Assembly (NCBI RefSeq): GCF_001039355.2
Contig: NW_019774158.1
Coordinates: 133,733 to 197,732 of the forward strand
Origin: Lingula anatina
Lineage: Eukaryota > Brachiopoda > Lingulata > Lingulida > Lingulidae
Length of the DNA: 64,000 nucleotides
Reading direction: 5' to 3'
The notes under the pieces are model-generated. The model saw only the letters and a program-made list of their open reading frames with translations, made no database searches and was not told the DNA's origin. The translations under genes and the position numbers were made by a program. Each line of letters opens with the position of its first letter. The first letter of the stretch is position 1. This document shows positions 46,273 through 55,969 of this stretch, piece by piece.

Positions 46273-48042
46273 TTAAGTCATACAAATTTTTCTGTAAAGT
46301 AACTGGGCAACGGCTTTACCGGTATCACCGACAAATGCTACAGGACCAGACATTTTCTTTTTTGGACACAAGTAGTTAACAGGATCACATGTTGTATCAG
46401 TCATAGGATATACAATGTGGAATGCATCAAAAACTTCCACACCAAGTTTCTTCATTTCTGTTCCCAGTATTTCATTGGTTGCTGATTTCATGAAATAATT
46501 GCTATCTTTTCTCCAACTTCCACCTGCCTGTATGTTAAGATAGATCAAGCGAAGTTTAGCCTGCTTGGGATTACTTCTTATGGCTCTGATGGCATCAAAG
46601 ATAATTCTGCTTTGATTTAAAATTAGCTGTCTTGCATTTCTTTCAGTCAGGTCCCATTGACCGAAACCTAGAACTATGACATCAGATGTGGACCATGTAG
46701 ATCGTGACTTCAAGTGCTTTTGGAGATTTGCAGCAGCAACAAGTGGATTATTCCCCCACATTGCTGCAATGTTTTCATTGTAGAAAAATAGTGTATCTGT
46801 AGTGCCATAGAAGAGATGTGGATTTTTCATCTTGAGTAAATACATTAAATAATAACTTATCGCTCTTATGTGGGTGTCCCCAATGAAAGAAATGCTGGAT
46901 TTATTTTTTTGACAACGTAGCAGTTGAGTTGGAGTCAAAAAAGGCAGTAAAAGGCCTGTTTGGGACCCCCATTGCCAGGTACCATTAACTTTCCACCAGC
47001 GTCCATGCAGGTACTCTGTTATATCCCCACTATATGTGTCAGCTTTAATGTTCAGTCTCTCCTTGGATCTTGGGCATACATTGTTATACATACTTATTTT
47101 TTTCTTTAATCTTCCTGGCCATGGTATATTATATTTGTTATGGTGCCTATACCCCTCAAAGTTGACAAACTCCAAGAAGACAGTGATGTTGACACATGAG
47201 TGTATCCTTGGACAGTGAGCAGTGTAGGTACCATTGAAGTAGTCTTGGACAGGACACCACATCCTCTCTCCACCCATTATTGTGATTCTGAATCCACTTC
47301 CCCCAGTGGACAGTGTTTCTTGGCCATTGTGAACAAATTCAGTGATGTTCAAGATGACAGAATCTGGATTGGGTAGTTTTTGGATTAACTGCACTTGATG
47401 ATGGTACTGCTTGGCATCAGACTTGTACTTGGAATAATCCAAAGGAGAAGTTGTTATATCTGGTTCTTTTGTGGAGTTTGTTATGGTCCAGTAATGGTAA
47501 AGTTGCAACATTTCTGTTGGACCAAAATGTATGTGCTCTTCAATTAATCTGTCCTCTGGTTCTTTAGAACTCATAGGCAGTTGTGTGGGCTCTTCAATTA
47601 ATCTGTCCTCTGGTTCTTTAGAATTCATAGGCAGTTGTGTGGGCTGTTCAGTGAATCTGTCCTCTGGTTCTTTAGAATTCATAGGCAGTTGTGTGGGCTC
47701 TTCAGTGACTTTGTCCTCTGGTTCTTTAGAATTCATAGGCAGTTGTGTGGGGTCTTCAGTGAAACTGTCCTCTGGTTCTTTAAAATTAATAGGCAGTTGT
47801 GTGGGGTCTTCAGTGAAACTGTCCTCTGGCTTTTTAAAATCAATAGGCAGTTGTGTGGGCTCTTCAGTGAAACTGTCCTCTGGCTTTTTAAAATCAATAG
47901 GTGGTAAGGCTTTCTTTTGTTCTGTCAGGAACATCATCCATAATACAACTGCAACAATCATTAAAAGTTTGCAGTAAAAAATATATTGAAGTAACCTATG
48001 AGTACGCTGCTTTGCAATACGCATCTGGATATTCGTCTTCAT
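46273..48042 (-). CDS. NXPE/PC-esterase-like type II membrane protein, gene e; likely catalytically dead
   Basis: Single exon, 589 codons. An in-frame TAG lies 12 codons before the first Met, so the start at 48042 is secure unless there is an upstream exon. Membrane anchor at residues 20-40, then seven tandem 18-residue stalk repeats (47-172, consensus LPMNSKEPEDRFTEEPTQ). The NXPE-type domain and esterase part follow. Length equals the short form plus exactly six repeats. The SGNH block I reads GDTH (388-391) where all paralogues have GDSH. The CDxxH motif reads CDPVN, with Asn556 in place of His. Both catalytic residues are thus replaced while the frame stays fully open. Expression as a pseudoenzyme or lectin-like protein is possible. 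Confidence 0.65.
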   Translation of the reverse strand: MKTNIQMRIAKQRTHRLLQYIFYCKLLMIVAVVLWMMFLTEQKKALPPIDFKKPEDSFTEEPTQLPIDFKKPEDSFTEDPTQLPINFKEPEDSFTEDPTQLPMNSKEPEDKVTEEPTQLPMNSKEPEDRFTEQPTQLPMNSKEPEDRLIEEPTQLPMSSKEPEDRLIEEHIHFGPTEMLQLYHYWTITNSTKEPDITTSPLDYSKYKSDAKQYHHQVQLIQKLPNPDSVILNITEFVHNGQETLSTGGSGFRITIMGGERMWCPVQDYFNGTYTAHCPRIHSCVNITVFLEFVNFEGYRHHNKYNIPWPGRLKKKISMYNNVCPRSKERLNIKADTYSGDITEYLHGRWWKVNGTWQWGSQTGLLLPFLTPTQLLRCQKNKSSISFIGDTHIRAISYYLMYLLKMKNPHLFYGTTDTLFFYNENIAAMWGNNPLVAAANLQKHLKSRSTWSTSDVIVLGFGQWDLTERNARQLILNQSRIIFDAIRAIRSNPKQAKLRLIYLNIQAGGSWRKDSNYFMKSATNEILGTEMKKLGVEVFDAFHIVYPMTDTTCDPVNYLCPKKKMSGPVAFVGDTGKAVAQLLYRKICMT

Positions 48043-48986
48043 TTTGCCATCAGATCCTTCACTATTGAAACCACTCTAAAATGTATTTGACTATGAATAT
48101 TGTTTATTGCACAATATTCTTCTCATACTGTGTTACCAGTATCATATTATTTATTCAAGCTTCTGCTTCAAGGTTAGGATATCTGTCTTTTAGATCTTTA
48201 TTGATATTTAATGCACTTACATATAGGTTTGTTAATTAGGCTATGATACTTAGATCTTGATGACTTCCTTGATTTGACAAAAAATGACAAAAGTAAAGTT
48301 TTGGACATACAATGTCAACAATCTTTTTTAGGAAAAGAATGAGGTTGAGATAGGATTTAAAAGGCAGTTTTTTACTGTACAAAAAAGGAGAGACTTTGAG
48401 TTTTAAGCAGCGTCCAATTGTATCTGATTGACAGGCAGTCCTTTTAAAAGGGAAAAATGAAATGTTTGACCAAGTTGATATTTCTTTCTTATATACAACT
48501 GATGTATTTTGATCGAATAACTTGTAGAATTGCCAAATTTTGGAAAATGTTTGAATGTGTGCAATGGCTCCTTGCCTCTTTTGCGCTGTTCCGCAGTGCT
48601 CACTCTTGCATATCTGTCCTTTGCTTACAGGATAAAACTCCAAACTTATGTTTTCAAAGTAATGCGTGTTGATGTTTCACTCGATAACCAACATCCAGTG
48701 TGTGTGAGTTAGTTCTAGAGTCACTCTTAATAACTAGCTATTTACTGATAGTTTACTAGCCTCACTGCAGCATATTTTTCATTTGTGGTCCATGTGCTCA
48801 AAATGATCTTTGGCATGTTTTGGCAAAAACAAGGCAGACTTGGTGCAAAAACTCGATCTAGAAATCCTTTTGATTTTAAGTCTGTAATCCCAAATTGGAT
48901 TTTTAAATAATGTGGTGTAAGCTTGATATGCTACAGTGAGACTAGGTTTGACGTGTTGCTTGCTAACTTTCACTTCTAACCACTAG
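48043..48986. other. Right flank of gene e and end of the cluster intron
   Basis: The first half (to about 48770) parallels the flanks of c and c' and contains the empty hAT target site. The last 200 bp are single-copy and end in a pyrimidine-rich stretch and acceptor for the next BAZ2 exon. Small open frames on both strands show no coding character. Confidence 0.55.
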
Positions 48987-48996
48987 GTGGCGCTGA
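48980..48996 (+). promoter_or_regulatory. CTCF-like motif over a splice acceptor
   Basis: CCACTAGGTGGCGCTGA is a close match to the CTCF core. It overlaps the acceptor and first codons of the BAZ2 GADWWR exon, so coding and splicing constraint could explain it. Confidence 0.3.
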
Positions 48997-49130
48997 TTGG
49001 TGGCGTGCGGCATCTGAGCATGCTCGGAGGCTAGCCACGACCGCAGAACTGGAATATTACAGCGGGGCTCTCAGCAGCCCTCTGTCGCCCCACTTTGGAA
49101 CTCTTTCAACCAGCAGTACAGCCGAGTCAA
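48987..49130 (+). CDS. BAZ2 exon 4 (GADWWR exon)
   Basis: 144 bp, acceptor after CTTTCACTTCTAACCACTAG, donor GTATGT. It enters and leaves in phase 1, joining exon 3 and exon 5 in frame. It encodes GGADWWRAASEHARR and later SGALSSPLSPHFGTLSTSST. Vertebrate BAZ2B has GAEWWRTTDAHTR at the corresponding place after the FGGLG stretch, which is strong support both for the exon and for the gene's identity. The exon is too short to stand out as a long open frame. Confidence 0.8.
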
Positions 49131-50068
49131 GTATGTGTCAAGTCATCTGATTGGTCAGTTAGTTATCAGATGGGTATAACAAATATCCTTATAGGTTGAT
49201 GCAAATTTTTATTTCTGTCCTTTGTTAGGATATCATCAACAAAGTCAGTGGGTCATTTCAGTGGCACAGTAAGGGATTTTTAAGTATAAAGTTTCTTTTC
49301 GAAGTTATTTAAAAGCACAAAGAATGGCCAGTAGCTGATCCTTTTGCTAATCTGAAACATTTTGTATCTTGACTTCTTCCCAACACTGATGAAAAATTTT
49401 AATAAATAAATGAATTAATAAGTAAATTGATAACTGAAAATGGAAATAAAATACAAAAAGAATTAAGCAATCTTGAAAAGTCAGCAAACATTAATAGTAA
49501 GCCTACCTTTGAAATTGTCAAAAAAGAAGATAAAGGACCAGTTAAACATTTGTTCCAGGAAGAAATATATTTAATCAGTAAATGGAATTTATTCTTCAAT
49601 CTTAGCAAAACAAATTTTAATGATTGGCCTACGTAAATTCAGACTGGGCTTTGCTTTTACCATTTTAATTTAAGCTCTGGCTTCAACGAAGGCTTTGTTT
49701 GAGCACTTCTTCTGCAGTGTTGCCCAGGTTACCCTCATCAAACGGCAAAGTTGCTGCTGATAGTTAGTCCAGGTTGACTTACTTAGTCCAGATTCTTTGT
49801 CACATAATTATTATTCCCATATTCACATCAGTAATTTGCAGTTGATTATTGGACAGAAAGCTAAACTGGCTTATTGCTTTTTGCACAACTAATACACTGA
49901 CAAAAAAATGTGTGCTGACGTGCGATGATTAGCATTTTAACTATATTTAGCATGCTTTTAACATTTTATACAAGTATGTAATATCTTGATAGATCTGACA
50001 AGAAGAAAAGTGTTGAACTTACCATTTTGGTTGCTTCCTGATGCATATTGTTTACTATCTTCTTTCAG

Positions 50069-50469
50069 CAATGAATGGCATCTTTTCTGCTCCGCTGTTT
50101 CAACCCTACGTAACCACCACATCATCGACAACATCAGTGATGACTTCGCCGTCATCCACCTCATCTCCTGTCATGTCACCTGCCAAGTCGTCATTGTCAT
50201 CATCGTCGTCATCATCGTCTTCATCATCATCAGCATCCAAGTCAATGGTAACCACAGCAACAACACAAACCCCCACCACCTCCGTACTGACGACCTCTTC
50301 CTCCAGTACCAGCAGCGCAATCAGCACCTCCAGTTTTGGGAAAGGGCGTAAGAAGTCCACCAGCGGTCTGCCAATGACCTCACAAACACCTGTTATCATG
50401 ACGATACCCAAACCTAAGCCTGCTCTTACCCCACCTAAACTCAATGCCGAGGAAGTCACCAAGAAAATG
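50069..50469 (+). CDS. BAZ2 exon 5, Ser/Thr-rich
   Basis: 401 bp, acceptor TTTCAG, donor GTAAGG, phase 1 in and phase 0 out. Opens MNGIFSAPLFQPYVTTT; NGIFSAPLF parallels LGIPPLFAP that follows the EWWR motif in BAZ2B. The rest is low complexity: a run of about 12 Ser (TCN repeats near 50190-50230) and many Thr/Pro, then a basic patch ending EEVTKKM. Probably disordered. Confidence 0.8.
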
Positions 50470-50629
50470 GTAAGGATGATATTTTTAATCAAATCATAAG
50501 TGTTCAACATGGTGATATATTATATGGTGATTTTATTGTTCTTTTTGTCAGGGTCAGTTGATTAATTTTTTTTACCTCATTGCTGAAAGATTCTGCTATT
50601 TCTCACAAATTTGATTTTATTTTTTACAG

Positions 50630-50731
50630 AATCTGCCTTCTGCTTATGAGGAGGTTGCTCTAAATCTGTCCAAATCGGACAACAAGAGACGTCTTAGCTC
50701 CAGCACAGATAACCTGAAGTCTCCTTCCAAA
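50630..50731 (+). CDS. BAZ2 exon 6
   Basis: 102 bp (34 codons), phase 0 at both ends, acceptor TTTTTTACAG, donor GTAGGT. Encodes NLPSAYEEVALNLSKSDNKR then RLSSSTDNLKSPSK. Likely phosphorylatable linker. Confidence 0.75.
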
Positions 50732-51306
50732 GTAGGTTTTCAGCTGCTAAAATACAGATGAAAGGTCCCCTGTATTTATTCAGAAATCTGGATTTTTAGG
50801 TGTTGTATTTTTGCTCCCTGACACCTATTCAGTATATAGAGCTGCATGCATGTTTTTGATACTTGTATTTTGTCATGTTTTCAGTCCCATTTTCATTTCA
50901 AATTAAGTGAAAAGTGGTCAGACTTGACATGTTTAGATGTTTTACTTTTAGTCACACAAAAATGCTTATTTATTTGGCTGTAGATATGAAATAAATATTC
51001 AGTTGTTTAACATCAAATGATTTTGTCAAAAATATTAAGTCGAAATTTGTTGGTAGTTCAACAATGAGCTCATATATATATACATTTTTGACAATCACGA
51101 TGGATGAATGACAGTACAATCTTATTTTTTGTAGAAGTAACACAGTTGAAAAATGGGTAAACGTGAATGATATTGGTTATAAATTGGGTGATGTTGTGAA
51201 TGTAACAACAAACCATTGTATAGTTTATATGGTATCCCCTTGTCATAACACGCTGACTTGGTATGGGCAGATGTTATTTATAATCACTTCCCGGTTTAAC
51301 TTTCAG

Positions 51307-52227
51307 AAGAGACACGACTCCGAGGAAGACACCTCTCACAAAAAACTGATCGCCGAGAAGTTGCAGCAGAAGATGAGAAAGCAGGCGTTGGCCCTGGGGA
51401 ACATCGCTAAATCCCCGTCCACTCCGCACACCAAACCCTCCTGTGGCAGGAGGAAACAGTCCAGCACCTCTCCCATCACCACCACTTCTGCCACCGCCAC
51501 CGCGGACTCTCCCGGTGCCAGACACACCATTACTACTAACCTCCTGGGAGGTGGGAAGTTCCCCACTTCTCCACTGTTCTCTAACCCAAGTCCATTTCTG
51601 GTGGGGGACAAGTCCCCTACATCCCCAGGGTTAAGCCCCCCGGGGTTAGGGATGTGGGGCAGAAGATTGTCGAGCAGCAGTGGTGGCAGCACCAACACAG
51701 AACAAGCTACCTTTGCTGCCACGGCCGCGGAAAAAGAAGAGCTCTCCTTTGCTAAGCTAGCAGCCAGCAGTGAGAAATCGTCCATCACCATGACAACGAC
51801 TACAACTGATGCCACCGCATCCATGGCAACCAGTGCCACGCCAACCTCAACCTCAAAACCAAAGCAGCTACAAGGCGGGATGACTGCGGAAAAGATGGGA
51901 CGTCTTTTCCCGGGCCTCATGGGACTCAAACAACCTGCTCTGCCTAGTGACACACCCTTAGTGATATCTACAGGTCCAGCTTCACCTACGGCAACATCAG
52001 CCATTGCTGGGACAAAGACCAGTTCAACACTCGCCTCTCCACGGAGTCCAATAAGCCCTGGCTTAAGTATGGGGAAGGTGATTGGTGGGCCAACAACAGA
52101 CAAACCAAGGGGAAGGGGCAGAAAATCATCCTCAGATGATCCCAGGGTTGGAGCACCTAAGGGAAGAGGCAGGGGGAAATACACCAAAAGCCAGAAGGGG
52201 GCACCAGTGGAGGACGATGATGCAGTG
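51307..52227 (+). CDS. BAZ2 exon 7, large low-complexity exon with AT-hook-like motifs
   Basis: 921 bp (307 codons), acceptor AACTTTCAG, donor GTAAGG, phase 0 at both ends. Opens KRHDSEEDTSHKKLIAEKLQ. Then long Ser/Thr/Pro/Gly-rich disorder with repeated SP/TSP sites, and two basic GRGR motifs near the end (PRGRGRK and PKGRGRGK) of AT-hook type, which would bind AT-rich DNA. Ends in an acidic EDDDAV. GC content is above that of the introns, as expected of coding sequence. Confidence 0.8.
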
Positions 52228-52461
52228 GTAAGGTTTACTCACATTTGTTATTTTGCTATGCAAGTTGGGAGTAAATAGAAATATTCAAAAAGTTGAGCAA
52301 TGGAATGAATTTAAGAAAATTAAAATATAATTTTTGAATGATTTGATATCTCTTTGTAATGCCATATAATGTAAGACTGGTAAGATATTGCATTTAAATT
52401 CTCGTTACTTTGTGTGTTGTACATCATGGAATTAGTGAAATTTTTTCCCTCCTTGAAACAG

Positions 52462-52590
52462 GAGCAAAAAAGGAAGCAAGAACTTCTCAAGGCCAAGTTA
52501 GAGGCTGAGCTGAAGCAGCAGCAGTTACAGCTACGCCTACAGAGGAAGGCACAGGCTATGAAGGAGAAGGAAATAGCCATGAAAAGTCCG
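52462..52590 (+). CDS. BAZ2 exon 8, coiled coil
   Basis: 129 bp (43 codons), phase 0 at both ends. Encodes EQKRKQELLKAKLEAELKQQ and onward, a Lys/Glu/Gln-rich helix with leucine spacing typical of a coiled coil. Donor GTATGG. Confidence 0.75.
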
Positions 52591-52858
52591 GTATGGTGCA
52601 AGAGAAATGAAAAATTAAATTTATTGAAAAATAAATAATTGTTCTTGTTTCAAAAGCCATGGGAAAATGCCTTTACCACATTTCATTTAAAGATTGAGGA
52701 AGTCATGCAATTCTTAGTAATTTTATATTATTGCTTTTGAATTATTTTATTATACATGTTTTGAATTTTGTAACTAAGCAAAGATAATTTATCTTTTAAA
52801 TATTTTGTTTCTTATTATTTGTATTAAATAATTAAATTTTCCTTTTTTGAAATTGCAG

Positions 52859-53104
52859 GGCCAGCAAGCCCGCTCCCAAGACAAACTACAACAACAGAGA
52901 CAAAAGTTATTACAAGAGCAACAAAGATTACAGCAGCAGCTGGATGAACAACAGCAGCATTTACAACAACAACGAGAACAATCCCAGCAGCAGCAACAGA
53001 CTGAGCAGAAAGTACAGAAGAAAAAAAGACAAAGGAAAACGAAAGAGCAGAAGGCCGCTGCAGCTTCTACAATATCTAAACCCCAGGAGTCAAAATTAGC
53101 TCAG
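52859..53104 (+). CDS. BAZ2 exon 9, Gln-rich coiled coil
   Basis: 246 bp (82 codons), phase 0 at both ends. Gln-rich (CAA/CAG mixed, so not a pure unstable repeat) with leucines at helix spacing, then a basic cluster KKKRQRKTKEQK likely to act as a nuclear localisation signal. Donor GTTAGG is weak but fits the frame. Confidence 0.75.
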
Positions 53105-53540
53105 GTTAGGGTTCTTTACGAGGCATATTTGACATATTTGACTTTATATTGAAGACTTTATATTGTAGACTGAATTTCAAACAAGCCCCTAGTGTATGTA
53201 TTGCACCAGTTTGAGAGATTGACAGCTTTATAGCCGGGTTATTTTTATCACCTTAATAGAGCCTTTCCCAGTCAAAATAGTGTAAAACATGAAGAGAAGG
53301 GGTTATGGTATGAAAAGGACGTAGATTTTTTCGACTTCAATATTTCAGGACACAAGGACTAGTTACGTGCTAATTCTGATAATTTAAATACCTTAACCAG
53401 GAAGGTGATCTTTCTTGTACATAATTGCTTTAAGCTGTCAGTTGAGCTTTGTCATGAGAAAGAGCCTCTGATAATGTGAAAGACATTTTGTCTTTAAAGG
53501 TGTCCCTGTTAATTAATTAATTGATTAATTTCTACTACAG

Positions 53541-53694
53541 GTGCTACTTAGTTCTGCTCTTATCAATGCTCCCGCAGGACAAGAGAATGGTGAAAAGCTA
53601 GTCGCCAAGTTTAAGACTATAAGCAAGAAGAAAACAAAGTCTGAAACCCAGCAAAGTTCAGAGGAAAGCAGCGCCAAAGGGGAGTCTGACTCAG
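53541..53694 (+). CDS. BAZ2 exon 10
   Basis: 154 bp, acceptor CTACTACAG, donor GTATAT, phase 0 in, phase 1 out. Encodes VLLSSALINAPAGQENGEKL then a Lys-rich and Ser/Glu-rich linker. The donor is poor but the next exon continues the Ser-rich acidic sequence in frame. Confidence 0.7.
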
Positions 53695-54070
53695 GTATAT
53701 AGGATTCTGCTTTTATTTTGAAGAATCTTGCAAGAAAAAATATACTACAGCTCAGAATTTATTTTCTCCTGCTACTTGACAAATCAGCATTAGTGAATGA
53801 TAAAAAAAAAAAAAAAAACCTCCATCTTGGTAAAGTTAAAACCCAAAAAGGGACAGTCAGTTATTCTCTTCAGCTTAGAGCGTCAGATTTGGAAATGTGG
53901 ACTGATTTTTTCTTTGAATTGAGGACAAATCATATTTTGTATGTGATTTTCTGCCTATAAAGGGCCCCCTGACGCACAGTTTCAGAGCCCTCTCTTCCTT
54001 CATTTTTCAAACCACCCAAAGTCTTGTGTGTTAAGCCTTATTATGCTATGCTGTTGGTCCTATATGACAG

Positions 54071-54193
54071 GGTCAGGTGACAGCTCCTCCAGCAGTGACA
54101 CTGACAACAAGTCGGGAGGAGACAGCTCGGCTCAGGACAGCGATGACTTGCCTCTCAAGGGATTGAAACGCCAAGCTGAGGAGGGTGAGACTG
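54071..54193 (+). CDS. BAZ2 exon 11, acidic Ser/Asp-rich
   Basis: 123 bp, phase 1 in and out, acceptor ATGACAG, donor GTGAGT. Encodes a Ser/Asp-rich stretch (GDSSSSSDTDNKSGGDSSAQ) like the acidic serine tracts that precede the TAM domain in vertebrate BAZ2B. Confidence 0.75.
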
Positions 54194-54570
54194 GTGAGTT
54201 AGCATGATGGGAATGTTTGGAGCATGATGGGAATGGTTTTAGGTGCTTGAACCTGAATATATTAGATGTACATAAGAAACAAGAATATAGCTGTGTACAT
54301 TCCCGGTAGGCCTAACACTTATGAATTACTGACACTGTTTTCAAATTACTGCTAGTGAAATAAAATCCACACGACAAGAAATAAGCCAAATTAATTAGTT
54401 GGTCAGAAAAAGAAAAATAATTAAAAAAGCTTTCAAACTGTATCCTCACATTTCTGGTTGTAAATTACACCTAATTTCCTTCTTCCCTTTGTGATGACAT
54501 CAAAAATGAAACAAAAGGAAATAATGAAATGATACTCCCAGTTATGCGCTCAATTTGTTTGCTATTTCAG

Positions 54571-54634
54571 CCACCCCCCGGAAGAGACACAAAGTAACAG
54601 ATGAGAGAGCACTGTTTATACCCATGGAAGAAGG
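54571..54634 (+). CDS. BAZ2 exon 12, start of TAM domain
   Basis: 64 bp, phase 1 in, phase 2 out. Encodes TPRKRHKVTDERALFIPMEE, directly comparable to KRRRVTDERELRIPLE in front of the BAZ2B TAM (MBD-like) domain. Donor GTAAGT. Confidence 0.85.
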
Positions 54635-54881
54635 GTAAGTTATTTAAATAAGGGAATTAAATAAAGTAATATTTTATTAAAATTAAACTCTAATCTCAGG
54701 TGCATGGGAGTAGATAAAGAGATTTAGAGTACATTATGAATTCTCAAGACACTAGTGTAGTAACTGAAAGATCTTCTTTAATTTACCTTGCACCACTGCC
54801 AAACACCTTCAAAATCTTACTCTCTTGGTGAAGCTAAATTCTCCAGCACCTTGCTAAACTGGTTGTGATATTTTATTTCAG

Positions 54882-54993
54882 TTGGAAACGACACACCCAT
54901 GTGCGTACTCTGGGTCCCCGGGGTATCCTGGGAGAGGTGATATACCTGGCACCCTGCGGGAAGAGGCTCAAGACTTATCCAGACATCACCAGG
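54882..54993 (+). CDS. BAZ2 exon 13, TAM/MBD-like domain
   Basis: 112 bp, phase 2 in, phase 0 out. Encodes GWKRHTHVRTLGPRGILGEV then IYLAPCGKRLKTYPDITR. The GW..E.., GEV.Y.APCGK.L..YP pattern is the diagnostic MBD/TAM fold. In BAZ2A (TIP5, NoRC complex) this domain binds RNA rather than methyl-CpG. Confidence 0.9.
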
Positions 54994-55380
54994 GTGCGTT
55001 ACCATGGAGATATACTCTGAGGCTGTGCTCATTCTTTTTTCACTTAGTCTTAATAGGAAAATGTTTTTTTGGAAAGCTGAACTTGTTCCTTAAGAGAATG
55101 TCTCTTTTAAAGCTGAAATTTTTATGAAAAGAAAGTCAGATTAAATTTGTTATAGCTTATGTAATGTTGTTCTGAAAGGAAATGTATGGATTTTTAAAAG
55201 CTAAAATTGTTTTGAATTTTTTTAATTTATGATATTTCTCAGTTTGCATCTCTGTAATATATCACTTGCATGGATGTTGTAAAAACTCGCAGAAGACATT
55301 TTTCTGATATTCTGAATTATTAAGATTTCATATCCCAAAAACTGACAATTAAACTCGTCATTTAATCCTTAATATTTCAG

Positions 55381-55488
55381 TACCTTGCCAGGAACAACAT
55401 AACACACCTGACCAAGGACCACTTTACCTTCAGTACTAAGTTTAACATTGGAGTCTTCTACAGACAGAATCTAACAGGAAAACCTATG
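55381..55488 (+). CDS. BAZ2 exon 14, end of TAM domain
   Basis: 108 bp (36 codons), phase 0 at both ends. Encodes YLARNNITHLTKDHFTFSTK then FNIGVFYRQ, matching YLSRNGI...NFSFSAK...GDFYE of BAZ2B. Confidence 0.9.
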
Positions 55489-55800
55489 GTAAGACTGGGG
55501 TTCACCAACTTTTATTTCTTGTTACAGTTACCTTAAATTCTAAAAATGGAAAGATGATAACTTATGAGTACCCATTAAAAAATTTGTTTATTCCTAATTC
55601 ATCTTAAAAATGTTACTGTGAAATTGATCCCAAGCCCCTGTTAAATGTTCTTATGAACAGAAAAATAAATAATAAAACTAAAGTATTAAATAGAAAATGA
55701 ATTTATAGATAACAGAATAAATATATACGTCAATCAATAAAAAAATGAATAATTCAATGAAAAGGATATTTCATGTTCGCTAAATAATAATTAATTCTAG

Positions 55801-55969
55801 GAGTCGCAGGAAATGCCTGAGGAAGAGGTGCACAGCCTTTACACCACCATTGAGTCTCGTCGTGCCAAGAGAATGTCAGGTCCACAGCGAAGACTCCAGA
55901 TGAAGAAGATCAAACAGCTGACCAAGAAAGCCATGGAGATGAAACAGAAAAGACAGGCGGAACAGCAGG
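55801..55969 (+). CDS. BAZ2 exon 15, after TAM domain
   Basis: 169 bp, phase 0 in, phase 1 out. Encodes an acidic start (EMPEEEVHSLYTTIESRRAK) then a Lys/Gln/Met-rich helix. Vertebrate BAZ2B has AT-hook GRRGRPP motifs here. This copy reads SRRAKRMSGPQ, so the hook after the TAM domain is not recognisable. Confidence 0.8.

Noticed and set aside
47531-47977. Plus-strand frames with repeated SSGSLELIGSCVGSS-type peptides
   Set aside because: Antisense translation of the 54-bp stalk repeat of gene e. Repeats divisible by three keep antisense frames open.
49427-49636. 69-codon Lys/Asn-rich plus-strand frame
   Set aside because: AT-rich sequence gives Lys/Asn codons by chance. No splice sites that fit the phase 1 junction between BAZ2 exons 4 and 5.
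51336-52187. 283-codon minus-strand frame over BAZ2 exon 7
   Set aside because: Shadow of a GC-rich, low-complexity plus-strand exon that joins in phase to its neighbours.
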